Assembly (NCBI RefSeq): GCF_014648895.1
Contig: NZ_BMRZ01000009.1
Span: 124,001-188,000, forward strand
Origin: Streptomyces tanashiensis
Lineage (GTDB): Bacteria; Actinomycetota; Actinomycetes; Streptomycetales; Streptomycetaceae
Length of the DNA stretch: 64,000 nt
Direction of reading: 5' to 3'
A program made the translations under genes and the position numbers. Below, piece after piece: positions 49,432-57,345 of the stretch. Under the pieces are notes generated by a model. That model was given only the letters and a program-made list of their open reading frames with translations, was not told where the DNA came from and made no database searches. The first letter of the stretch is position 1. Every line of letters begins with the position of its first letter.

Positions 49432-50346
49432 TTACCAGCCCCGGTTCGCGTAGCGCTCGGACTCGGGGAGGGTGTCGCAGTTGATGCCGACCATGGCCTC
49501 GCCCAGGTTGCGGGAGGCGTCCGCGATGACCTTCGGGTCGTCGTAGAAGGTGGTGGCCTTCACGATGGCGGCGGCGCGCTTGGCCGGGTCGCCCGACTTG
49601 AAGATGCCGGAGCCGACGAAGACGCCCTCGGCGCCGAGCTGGCGCATCAGCGCGGCGTCGGCGGGGGTGGCGACACCACCGGCGGAGAACAGCACGACCG
49701 GCAGCTTGCCGAGCTCGGCGACCTCCTTGACGAGCTCGTACGGGGCGCGCAGCTCCTTGGCGGCGGCGAACAGCTCGTTGTTGTCGAAGCCGCGCAGCTT
49801 GGCGATCTCGTTCTTGATCTGGCGCAGGTGGCGGACGGCCTCGACGACGTTGCCGGTGCCGGCCTCGCCCTTGGAGCGGATCATGGCCGCGCCCTCGGCG
49901 ATGCGGCGCAGGGCCTCGCCCAGGTTGGTGGCACCACAGACGAAGGGGGTCGTGAAGGCCCACTTGTCGGAGTGGTTGACCTCGTCGGCCGGGGTCAGGA
50001 CCTCGGACTCGTCGATGTAGTCGACGCCGAGGGACTGCAGGACCTGGGCCTCGACGAAGTGGCCGATGCGGGACTTGGCCATGACCGGGATGGAGACCGC
50101 GCCGATGATCTCTTCGATCATGTTCGGGTCGGACATGCGGGCGACGCCGCCGTCCTTGCGGATGTCCGCGGGGACCCGCTCCAGGGCCATGACGGCCACG
50201 GCGCCGGCGTCCTCGGCGATCTTCGCCTGCTCGGCGTTGACCACGTCCATGATCACGCCGCCCTTGAGCTGCTCGGCCATGCCGCGCTTGACGCGCGCGG
50301 TGCCGGTCTCGGGGGACTGGAAGGTGGTGGAAGGCGTGGTGGACAC
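49432..50346 (-). CDS. pdxS: pyridoxal 5'-phosphate synthase, PdxS subunit
   Basis: Builds vitamin B6 phosphate from ribose 5-phosphate, glyceraldehyde 3-phosphate and ammonia. The 304-residue barrel has KGGVIMDVVN, VMALERVPADIR and FSAGGVATPADAAL. I chose the GTG at 50344-50346 with GAGGT upstream. A 16-bp-arm palindrome lies 50 bases upstream and is a good operator candidate. Confidence 0.97.
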   Translation of the reverse strand: MSTTPSTTFQSPETGTARVKRGMAEQLKGGVIMDVVNAEQAKIAEDAGAVAVMALERVPADIRKDGGVARMSDPNMIEEIIGAVSIPVMAKSRIGHFVEAQVLQSLGVDYIDESEVLTPADEVNHSDKWAFTTPFVCGATNLGEALRRIAEGAAMIRSKGEAGTGNVVEAVRHLRQIKNEIAKLRGFDNNELFAAAKELRAPYELVKEVAELGKLPVVLFSAGGVATPADAALMRQLGAEGVFVGSGIFKSGDPAKRAAAIVKATTFYDDPKVIADASRNLGEAMVGINCDTLPESERYANRGW

Positions 50347-50395
50347 GGATACCTCACTCGTGACAACGGGGGTTGACGACAAGACGAGGAAACAG

Positions 50396-50438
50396 TCCAC
50401 CTGGGGTCCACATCAAGGGCCAATGTGGACCCGGTGGA
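50396..50438. promoter_or_regulatory. strong palindrome upstream of pdxS, candidate operator
   Basis: TCCACC (50396-50401), a TG bulge, GGGTCCACAT (50404-50413), a 9-base spacer, then ATGTGGACCC (50423-50432) and GGTGGA (50433-50438), all matching. A minus-strand TTGATG at 50411-50416 could be the -35. PdxR (MocR-type) regulators control pdxST in other actinobacteria, but no pdxR gene is in view. Confidence 0.6.
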
Positions 50439-50460
50439 TCGTTTTCCCAGGTTACGAGGG

Positions 50461-51003
50461 TCAGGCCGGACGATCAGCAAGGGCCACAGGCGGTTCGTCG
50501 TCCATTTCGAAGGCCAGCGGGAAGGGCGCGTGGCCCGCGAGCCGGAACCAGCGGACCTTGCGGTGGCGGCGCAGGGCGCGGGCGGCCCGTACGGCGTCGT
50601 TGTGGAAGCGGCGGGCCATCGGCACCCGGCGGACGGCCGCGGCCAGCTCTCCGGCGGCCTCCTCGCCACCGGGCGCCTCCCGGACGAGCTCCACCTGCTC
50701 GGGCTCGCCGAAGACGGCCCGCAGCGCCTGGCTCAGCTCGCTCTCGGCGACCTCCCGGTGGTCCTCCTCGGCCTGGCGGGCCGCGTGCGCGGCCTCGTAC
50801 AGGACGATCGAGGCGGCCGGATCGAGGATGCCGGAGGTGGCGAGCTCCTGGGTGACCGAGGCCCGGCGCAGGAGCTGTGCGTCCAGGGCGGCGCGGGCGG
50901 CGTCGATGCGCGAGTGCAGGCGGTCGAGCCGCCCGGCGGTCCAGCTCAGATAGACGCCGATGAGGATCAGCGCGACGACGGTCCAGATCAGGGTTTCGGT
51001 CAC
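50461..51003 (-). CDS. LemA-like single-pass membrane protein
   Basis: A 180-residue protein with an N-terminal membrane helix (TLIWTVVALILIGVYLSW) and a helical domain RLDRLHSRIDAARAALDAQLLRRASVTQELA, as in LemA-like proteins, then AAVRRVPMARRFHNDAVRAARALR. GTG start at 51001-51003. Function unknown. It ends 23 bases before the pdxS palindrome. Confidence 0.8.
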   Translation of the reverse strand: MTETLIWTVVALILIGVYLSWTAGRLDRLHSRIDAARAALDAQLLRRASVTQELATSGILDPAASIVLYEAAHAARQAEEDHREVAESELSQALRAVFGEPEQVELVREAPGGEEAAGELAAAVRRVPMARRFHNDAVRAARALRRHRKVRWFRLAGHAPFPLAFEMDDEPPVALADRPA

Positions 51004-51014
51004 GGGCGCACAGG

Positions 51015-51650
51015 CTACCGGGACGGCGGCAGCACCCCTTCCCAAAGGTCACGGTCATGGGCGAACAGGACACGCGCGGGACGGCCGCCGGCGAGCTCGC
51101 CGAGCCGGTCGAGCCAGGGGAGGTACGGGCTCCCGAACTCGTGGGCGAAGTCGTACGCCTGACCCGCGAGGACCGTGATCCGGTCGCCGTGGTCGAGGAC
51201 GAGCGACTGGTGGCCCTCGGTGTGACCGGGCGTCGGCACGATCCGCACGCCCGGCGCGATCTCGTGCTCGCCGTCGAGCTCCTCGTACCGGACTCCGGGG
51301 AGGAGCGAGTCGATGGTGTACCCGCCGGCGCGGGCGCGGGCGAGCTCGGTGCGCTGGACGAGGACGGGCGTGGCGGGGAAGAGCTGGTTGCCGCCGATGT
51401 GGTCGAAGTGCAGGTGGCAGTTGACGACGAGGTCGACGTCGTCCGGGCCGACGGGCAGCGGGTGCCGGACGGGCCGGTAGTGCGCGTCCGTCTCGGGGGA
51501 CCCGGTCCCCAGCCCGGTGTCGAAGAGCAGACGCACGCCCGCGTGGCGCACGAGATACCCGAGAACCGGCTCCACGCGGGCGTGGGGGCCGCACCATTCT
51601 TCGGCGGGGCGGGTGATGTGCCCGAGGTCCAGACAGGTGATCGCATCCAT
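51015..51650 (-). CDS. MBL-fold lactonase-like hydrolase
   Basis: A 211-residue metallo-beta-lactamase-fold protein with CHLHFDHIGGN (HxHxDH), PTPGHTEGHQS and a late histidine in FAHDRD, resembling N-acyl homoserine lactonases. The aspartate that usually lies between (GD) reads LAGQAYD. The substrate is unknown. The ATG at 51648-51650 has a weak ribosome site. The frame stays open to 51929 but that extension runs through a long inverted repeat and is unlikely to be coding. Confidence 0.8.
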   Translation of the reverse strand: MDAITCLDLGHITRPAEEWCGPHARVEPVLGYLVRHAGVRLLFDTGLGTGSPETDAHYRPVRHPLPVGPDDVDLVVNCHLHFDHIGGNQLFPATPVLVQRTELARARAGGYTIDSLLPGVRYEELDGEHEIAPGVRIVPTPGHTEGHQSLVLDHGDRITVLAGQAYDFAHEFGSPYLPWLDRLGELAGGRPARVLFAHDRDLWEGVLPPSR

Positions 51651-51698
51651 CCGGTCACCCTGCCCCGGACCTTCCGTTGTGGGCATGCGTTCCGCCCG

Positions 51699-51860
51699 GG
51701 GCGGAACGGGTGGGCACAACGGAACGGCGCCCTTGCCGGCGCCCGAGGCTCCCGCGCCTGGACCCGCACCTCTGGTGCAGTGCACGGGTGGTGCGGGTCC
51801 AGGCGCGGAACGCGGAGGCGCCGCTGAGGGCGCCGTCCCGTGTGCCCACCCGTCCCGCCC
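51699..51860. repeat. long imperfect inverted repeat, ~71-bp arms
   Basis: Left arm 51699-51770 and right arm 51790-51860 are about 80% or more complementary, with perfect blocks such as CGCGCCTGGACCCGCACC at the tip and ACGGGTGGGCACA near the base. The loop is 19 bases. The element lies in the 296-base gap between the lactonase-like gene and pimA. It could be a MITE-like remnant or a large structured RNA/DNA hairpin. Confidence 0.75.
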
Positions 51861-51893
51861 TGGGGGCACCTCCCGGACGAAGTCTGGGGGAGG
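51861..51893. repeat. dispersed intergenic hairpin repeat, copy 2
   Basis: CCCGGAC-gaa-GTCTGGG within a GC-rich frame, directly abutting the long inverted repeat. It is related to the relA-leader copy at 41223-41255. It lies 54 bases past the pimA stop and may act as its terminator. Confidence 0.55.
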
Positions 51894-51946
51894 GACGATT
51901 GCCCACACGGGGGGGGGGCGGGCCCGCACGGGCGTAGGGCCCCCGG

Positions 51947-53101
51947 CTACAGGCCCAGGCGGGCCCTCAGGCCGCCGACTCGTTCGTCCGTGTCCACCGC
52001 CGCCGCCCCGTCCGTGACCGTCTCGTACACGGCCAGGATGTCCGCACCCACCGTCGTCCAGTCGAAGCGCCGCACATGGGCCGAGCCGCGCGCGCTCAGC
52101 TCCGCGCGCCGCGGCGCGTCCCCGAGGAGGGCGATCGCCGCGTCGGCGAGCGCGTCGGCGTCCTCGTTGGCGAAGAGCTCGCCCGCCGCTCCCTGGTCGA
52201 GGACCTGGGCGAAGGCGTCCAGGTCGGAGGCGAGGACCGGCGCACCCGCCGAGAGCGCCTCGACGAGGATGATGCCGAAGCTCTCGCCGCCGGTGTTGGG
52301 CGCCACGTACACGTCGACGCTGCGCAGCAGCCGTGCCTTGTCCTCGTCGCTCACCATGCCGAGGAACTCCACCCGGGAGCGCATCTCGGCGGGCAGCGAG
52401 GCCACCGCCTCCTCCTCGTCACCGCGCCCGGCGACGAGGAGCCGTGCCCCGGGCCGCTCGGTGAGGATCTTCGGGAGCGCCCGCATGAGGACGGGCAGGC
52501 CCTTGCGCGGCTCGTCGATGCGGCCGATGAAGCCGAGGGTCTCGCCCTGCCACTCCTTCTTCGGCTCGGCGCGGGCGAAGAAGTCCACGTCGACACCGTT
52601 GGGGATGACGACCGCGTCGCCGCCGAGGTGCTCGACGAGCGTGCGCCGGGCGTACTCGCTGACCGCGATGCGGGCGCTGATCTTCTCCAGGGCGGGCTGG
52701 AGGATCGGATACGCGGCGATCATGGCCCGCGAGCGCGGGTTGGAGGTGTGGAAGGTGGCCACGATCGGCCCCTGCGCCGCCCAGCAGGTGAGCAGCCCCA
52801 GCGAGGGCGAGGTCGGCTCGTGGATGTGGACGACGTCGAAGGTGCCGTCGTGCAGCCAGCGGCGCACGCGCGCGGCGGAGAGGAAGCCGAAGCTGAGCCG
52901 GGCCACCGAGCCGTTGTACGACACGGGCACGGCACGGCCCGCGGAGACCACGTACGGCGGCAGCGGGGTGTCGTCGTCGGCGGGGGCGAGGACGGAGACC
53001 TCGTGGCCGAGCCGGATGAGGTGCTCGGCGAGATCGCGGATGTGGAACTGGACGCCGCCCGGCACGTCCCAGGAGTACGGGCAGACGATCCCGATCTTCA
53101 C
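51947..53101 (-). CDS. pimA: phosphatidylinositol mannosyltransferase PimA-like (GT4)
   Basis: Adds mannose to phosphatidylinositol at the inner membrane face. The 384-residue GT-B protein starts MKIGIVCPYSWDVPGGVQFH, as PimA does, and has the GT4 Glu-x7-Glu motif ESFGIILVE. The GTG at 53099-53101 overlaps the acyltransferase stop (GTGA). Order pgsA-acyltransferase-pimA matches mycobacteria. Confidence 0.92.
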   Translation of the reverse strand: MKIGIVCPYSWDVPGGVQFHIRDLAEHLIRLGHEVSVLAPADDDTPLPPYVVSAGRAVPVSYNGSVARLSFGFLSAARVRRWLHDGTFDVVHIHEPTSPSLGLLTCWAAQGPIVATFHTSNPRSRAMIAAYPILQPALEKISARIAVSEYARRTLVEHLGGDAVVIPNGVDVDFFARAEPKKEWQGETLGFIGRIDEPRKGLPVLMRALPKILTERPGARLLVAGRGDEEEAVASLPAEMRSRVEFLGMVSDEDKARLLRSVDVYVAPNTGGESFGIILVEALSAGAPVLASDLDAFAQVLDQGAAGELFANEDADALADAAIALLGDAPRRAELSARGSAHVRRFDWTTVGADILAVYETVTDGAAAVDTDERVGGLRARLGL

Positions 53102-54012
53102 GCGCCCGGTCCCTCCCGCTCTTCCAGGTCCGCCAGCCACAGTCGTTGCAGCATGTGCCAGTCCTCCGGGTGGTCCGCGATGCCGGCGGCGAACGCGTCG
53201 GCGAGCGCCTGTGTCATGAGGGACGTCTTCTCGGCCCGCGTACCTGACTCGGGTACGTCGACGGGCGGGTGGATCCGCCCCTTCATGACCGGCGTGTCGT
53301 CGTACCAGAGCGTCACCGGCAGCAGCAGCGCGCCCGTCTGCTGGGCGAGGATCGCCGGGCCCGCCGGCATCCGCGCGGTGTCCCCGAAGAACGTGACCTC
53401 GGTGCCGGAGGCCGACAGGTCGCGGTCGGCGACGAGGCAGATCAGGCCGCCGGCCCGCAGCCGCCGTGCGAGAGTGCCGAAGGCGGAGCCGCCGGTGTGC
53501 GGCAGGACCTCCATGCCGAGGGACTCGCGGTAGGCGACGAACCGGTCGTAGAGCGACTCCGGTCTGAGGCGCTCGGCGACCGTCGTGAAGGGCACGCCGA
53601 GCGAGCGGGTCACCCACACGCCGGCGAGGTCCCAGTTGGCCAGGTGGGGCAGGGCGAGGATGACGCCGCGCCCGGCGGCGAGGCCGTCCTCCAGGTGGTG
53701 GCGGCCCTTGATGTCGATGGACCGCTCGACCCGCTCCTTGCTCCAGGTCGGCAGCCGGAAGGACTCCATCCAGTACCGCATGTACGAGCGCATGCCGGCC
53801 TGCGAGAGCTCGGCGAGCCGCTCGGGCGTGGCGTCCGGGACCACGCGTGCGAGGTTGGACTCGAGGCGCAGGACGCTCTTGCCGCGCCGCTTCCACGCGA
53901 AGTCGGCGATCCGCCGGCCGATGCCCGTCGCCACCGGCTCGGGCAGCTTCTTCACGGTCGCCCAGCCGGCGCCGTACAGCCCGTCGCTCAGGCGCTCCTT
54001 CAGGGTGCTCAC
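53098..54012 (-). CDS. phosphatidylinositol mannoside acyltransferase (PatA/LpxL family)
   Basis: Acylates the mannose of PIM1/PIM2. The 304-residue product has the HxxxxD catalytic motif in LPHLANWDLAG and VADRDLSASGTEVTFFG. GTG at 54010-54012 overlaps the pgsA stop (GTGA). Confidence 0.93.
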   Translation of the reverse strand: MSTLKERLSDGLYGAGWATVKKLPEPVATGIGRRIADFAWKRRGKSVLRLESNLARVVPDATPERLAELSQAGMRSYMRYWMESFRLPTWSKERVERSIDIKGRHHLEDGLAAGRGVILALPHLANWDLAGVWVTRSLGVPFTTVAERLRPESLYDRFVAYRESLGMEVLPHTGGSAFGTLARRLRAGGLICLVADRDLSASGTEVTFFGDTARMPAGPAILAQQTGALLLPVTLWYDDTPVMKGRIHPPVDVPESGTRAEKTSLMTQALADAFAAGIADHPEDWHMLQRLWLADLEEREGPGA

Positions 54013-54671
54013 GAGGCGGCCCCGCCGCCCCCGGCCGTGGCGGCGTCCGCCTCGGCCGCCTCCCGGCGCACGGTCACGACGCGCTGGCCCAGGGTCACGG
54101 CGCTGCCGACGGCCACGATCCACAGGGCGATCGGGAGGAGGACCTCGACCCCGGGCACCCCGAAGGTGTGGAGTCCGGCGAGACCGGCGGCGACCAGCGA
54201 GATCACCAGGCGCTCGGCGCGCTCGACCAGGCCGTTCACGGCGACGGGCAGGCCGATCGATTCACCTCGTGCCTTGGTGTACGAGACGACCTGGCCGCTC
54301 GCCAGGCAGAAGATCGCCACGGCGCACAGGATGTTGTCGTCGCCCTTGCCGGCGTACCAGAGCGCGAAGCCGCCGAAGATCGCGCCGTCGGCGACCCGGT
54401 CGAGCGTCGAGTCGAGGAAGGCTCCCCATCGGCTGGAGATCCCCGCCTGCCGGGCCATGTTGCCGTCGACGAGGTCGGAGAAGACGAACAGGGTGATGAC
54501 GATGGTGCCCCAGAAGAATTCTCCACGGGGGAAGAAGACCAGCGCACCGGCCATCACCCCCGCCGTGCCGATGAGCGTGACAGCGTCGGGGCTGACGCCC
54601 CGGCGGAGCAGAAACGCGGCGAACGGTGTGAGGACACGCGTGAAAAAGGCACGCGCGTACTTGTTCAGCAT
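54009..54671 (-). CDS. pgsA: phosphatidylinositol (phosphate) synthase, CDP-alcohol phosphotransferase
   Basis: Joins CDP-diacylglycerol to inositol phosphate to begin PIM lipids. The 220-residue membrane protein has the full family signature DLVDGNMARQAGISSRWGAF followed by the two last aspartates (LDSTLD). ATG start. It diverges from the EF-G-like gene with a 281-base gap in which I see no clear promoter. Confidence 0.93.
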   Translation of the reverse strand: MLNKYARAFFTRVLTPFAAFLLRRGVSPDAVTLIGTAGVMAGALVFFPRGEFFWGTIVITLFVFSDLVDGNMARQAGISSRWGAFLDSTLDRVADGAIFGGFALWYAGKGDDNILCAVAIFCLASGQVVSYTKARGESIGLPVAVNGLVERAERLVISLVAAGLAGLHTFGVPGVEVLLPIALWIVAVGSAVTLGQRVVTVRREAAEADAATAGGGGAAS

Positions 54672-54952
54672 GGCCTTCCCGAGGTTCGGTGGGCCGCGCG
54701 GCCCCTACGACCACCGGCTCACCCATCGTAGCCACGAGCGTCCCGGCGCACCGGAGGGCACCCGCCCCGCCGCGTCCGCGTCCCGCCGACAGCCCCTTGG
54801 GGGTCTCTGCCGTGTACGACGTATGGACGCTTCCTGGCGTCGGTGCAAAGCTCGAAGGACCACCGCGGGCACCGCAGGAGCCGTACCGCGACACACCTCT
54901 CCCCCGCGCCCGCGTCCCGCCGCATCGTGCGAGCAGTCGGGAGGAACACATC

Positions 54953-57169
54953 ATGGGTGACAAGGCGAAGACGCCCGCCGGAGCCGCCGGCAGGGCTCCT
55001 ACGGCCGACCGGCCCTCGGCCGTGCGGAACGTGGTGCTGGTCGGCCACAGCGGATCGGGCAAGACGACCCTCGTCGAGGCCCTCGCGCAGACCGCCGGAG
55101 CGGTCAACCGGGCCGGGCGGGTCGAGGACGGCGGCACCGTCTCCGACTACGACGAGATCGAGCACCGCCGGCAGCGGTCCGTACAGCTGTCCCTCGTCCC
55201 GGTCGGCTGGGACGGATACAAGATCAACCTCCTCGACACCCCCGGGTACGCCGACTTCGTCGGGGAGCTGAGGGCCGGTCTGCGCGCGGCGGACGCGGCC
55301 CTCTTCGTCGTCTCGGCCGCCCAGGAGGCCGACGCCGTCGCCGCCTCCACCCGCATGATCTGGGAGGAGTGCGCCGCCGTCGGGATGCCCCGCGCCATCG
55401 TCGTCACCCACCTCGACACCGCCCGCACCGACTTCACCGAGCTCACCGCCGTCTGCGCCGGGCTCTTCGGCCGCGACGACCCCGACGCCGTCCTCCCCCT
55501 GTATCTGCCGGTGCGCGGCGCCGAGGGCGCCGACGGCCACGCGCCCGCCACCGGTCTGGTCGGCCTGCTCTCGGAACGGATCTTTGACTACTCCTCGGGC
55601 GTGCGCCGGGAGAACCCGCCCGACGAGGCGCAGCGGGAGCTGATCGCGGAGGCCCGTGCCCGGCTCATCGAGGGGATCATCGCCGAGAGCGAGGACGAGA
55701 CCCTCATGGACCGCTATCTCGGCGGCGAGGAGATCGACGTGAAGACCCTCGTCGACGACCTGGAGAAGGCCGTCGCCCGGGGTTCCTTCCATCCGGTGCT
55801 CGCGGCCGCCCCCGCCGCCGACGGCGGGACGCAGGGCCTCGGCACCCTGGAACTCCTGGAGCTGATCACCGGCGGTTTCCCCTCCCCCCTGGAGCACGAG
55901 CCGCCCGCCGTCACCACCCCCGACGGCCGCTCCCGGCCCCCGATCACCTGCGACCCCGAGGGCCCGCTGGTCGCCGAGGTCGTGAAGACGGCCGCCGACC
56001 CCTATGTGGGCCGGATCTCCCTGGTCCGGGTCTTCTCCGGCACCCTGCGCCCCGACGAGACCGTGCACGTCTCCGGCCACGGCCTCGCCGACCGGTCCCA
56101 CAACGGCCACGAACTCCACGAGGCGGACGAGCGGATCGGCGGGCTCACCTCTCCCTTCGGCCGGCAGCAGCGCCCGCTCGCGGAGTGCATCGCCGGGGAC
56201 CTCGCCTGCGTCGCCCGGCTGGGCCGGGCGGAGACCGGTGACACCGTCTCCGCCAAGGACGATCCGCTCCTGATGGAGCCGTGGACCATGCCGGAGCCGC
56301 TGCTGCCGCTGGCCGTCCAGGCCCATGGCAAGGCCGACGAGGACCGGCTCTCGCAGGGCCTCGCGCGGCTCGTCGCGGAGGACCCGGCCCTGCGGCTCGA
56401 ACAGAACCAGGACACCCGGCAGGTGGTGCTGTGGTGCCTGGGCGAGGCGCATCAGGACGTCGCCCTGGAGCGGCTGCGCGGCCGGTACGGCGTGCAGGTC
56501 GACGCCGTGCCGTACAAGGTGGCGCTGCGCGAGACCTTCGGCGGAGCCTCCTCGGGCCGGGGCCGGCACGTCAAGCAGTCCGGCGGCCACGGCCAGTACG
56601 CCATCTGCGAGATCGACGTGGAGCCGCTGCCTCCGGGCAGCGGCATCGAGTTCGTCGACAAGGTGGTCGGCGGGTCCGTCCCGCGCCAGTTCGTCCCGTC
56701 GGTCGAGAAGGGGGTACGGGCGCAGGCCGCGCGCGGGCTCGCCACCGGCCATCCGCTCGTCGACATCCGGGTCACCCTGCGGGACGGCAAGGCCCACTCG
56801 GTGGACTCCTCCGACGCCGCCTTCCAGACCGCCGGGGCGCTCGCGCTGCGCGAGGCGGCGGCCGACGTGCCCGTCCACCTCCTGGAGCCGGTCGCCCAGG
56901 TCGAGGTCCTCGTCCCCGACGAGTACGTGGGCCCGGTCATGAGCGATCTGTCGGGACGGCGCGGCCGGGTCGTCGGCACCGACCAGGCGGGCCCGGGACG
57001 GACCGTGGTCAGGGCCGAGGTGCCGGAGATCGAGATCGGGCGGTACGCGATCGACCTGCGCTCGATCTCGCACGGCACCGGCCGGTTCGACCGCACGTAC
57101 GCCCGGCACGAGCCGATGCCGCCGCACCTGGCGGAGAAGATCCGCGAACAGGCCGAAAACGGCTCCTAG
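54953..57169 (+). CDS. EF-G-like GTPase (EF-G2/FusA2 type)
   Basis: A 738-residue translational GTPase relative. P-loop GHSGSGKT (31-38) and DTPGYADF (G3) are intact. The guanine-specificity motif, NKxD in EF-G, reads THLD. EF-G domains II-V follow. It is longer-diverged from fusA and not linked to rpsL/rpsG, so it is the paralogue. GGGAGGA precedes the ATG at 54953. It lies on the opposite strand within the thrS-pimA neighbourhood. Confidence 0.88.
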   Translation: MGDKAKTPAGAAGRAPTADRPSAVRNVVLVGHSGSGKTTLVEALAQTAGAVNRAGRVEDGGTVSDYDEIEHRRQRSVQLSLVPVGWDGYKINLLDTPGYADFVGELRAGLRAADAALFVVSAAQEADAVAASTRMIWEECAAVGMPRAIVVTHLDTARTDFTELTAVCAGLFGRDDPDAVLPLYLPVRGAEGADGHAPATGLVGLLSERIFDYSSGVRRENPPDEAQRELIAEARARLIEGIIAESEDETLMDRYLGGEEIDVKTLVDDLEKAVARGSFHPVLAAAPAADGGTQGLGTLELLELITGGFPSPLEHEPPAVTTPDGRSRPPITCDPEGPLVAEVVKTAADPYVGRISLVRVFSGTLRPDETVHVSGHGLADRSHNGHELHEADERIGGLTSPFGRQQRPLAECIAGDLACVARLGRAETGDTVSAKDDPLLMEPWTMPEPLLPLAVQAHGKADEDRLSQGLARLVAEDPALRLEQNQDTRQVVLWCLGEAHQDVALERLRGRYGVQVDAVPYKVALRETFGGASSGRGRHVKQSGGHGQYAICEIDVEPLPPGSGIEFVDKVVGGSVPRQFVPSVEKGVRAQAARGLATGHPLVDIRVTLRDGKAHSVDSSDAAFQTAGALALREAAADVPVHLLEPVAQVEVLVPDEYVGPVMSDLSGRRGRVVGTDQAGPGRTVVRAEVPEIEIGRYAIDLRSISHGTGRFDRTYARHEPMPPHLAEKIREQAENGS

Positions 57170-57190
57170 TTGACGGAGCGACAGGGGTCC

Positions 57191-57220
57191 ACGTCCGCCC
57201 GACGCCTGCCGGGCGGACGT
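57191..57220 (+). terminator. terminator hairpin after the EF-G-like gene
   Basis: Perfect 11-bp stem (57191-57201 with 57210-57220) with an 8-base loop, 22 bases past the stop. Confidence 0.7.
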
Positions 57221-57247
57221 CATTCGGCCGTCACCATCCACAGGCCG

Positions 57248-57276
57248 TGACGCATCCGGCCGTACCCGGTTACGCT
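57248..57276 (+). promoter_or_regulatory. candidate promoter for the membrane protein gene
   Basis: TGACGC (57248-57253) and TACGCT (57271-57276), 17-base spacer, 70 bases ahead of the ATG. Confidence 0.35.
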
Positions 57277-57345
57277 GTGGTGCCCAGCTCAGAAGGTGTG
57301 CGGGGCGCGGCAGTTGGGAACAGCCCGCACAGGGACTCGCGCGCG

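Noticed and set aside
51651..51929. N-terminal extension of the lactonase-like protein
   Set aside because: The added residues are encoded by the long inverted repeat and have no fold character; the core starts at MDAITCLDLGH.
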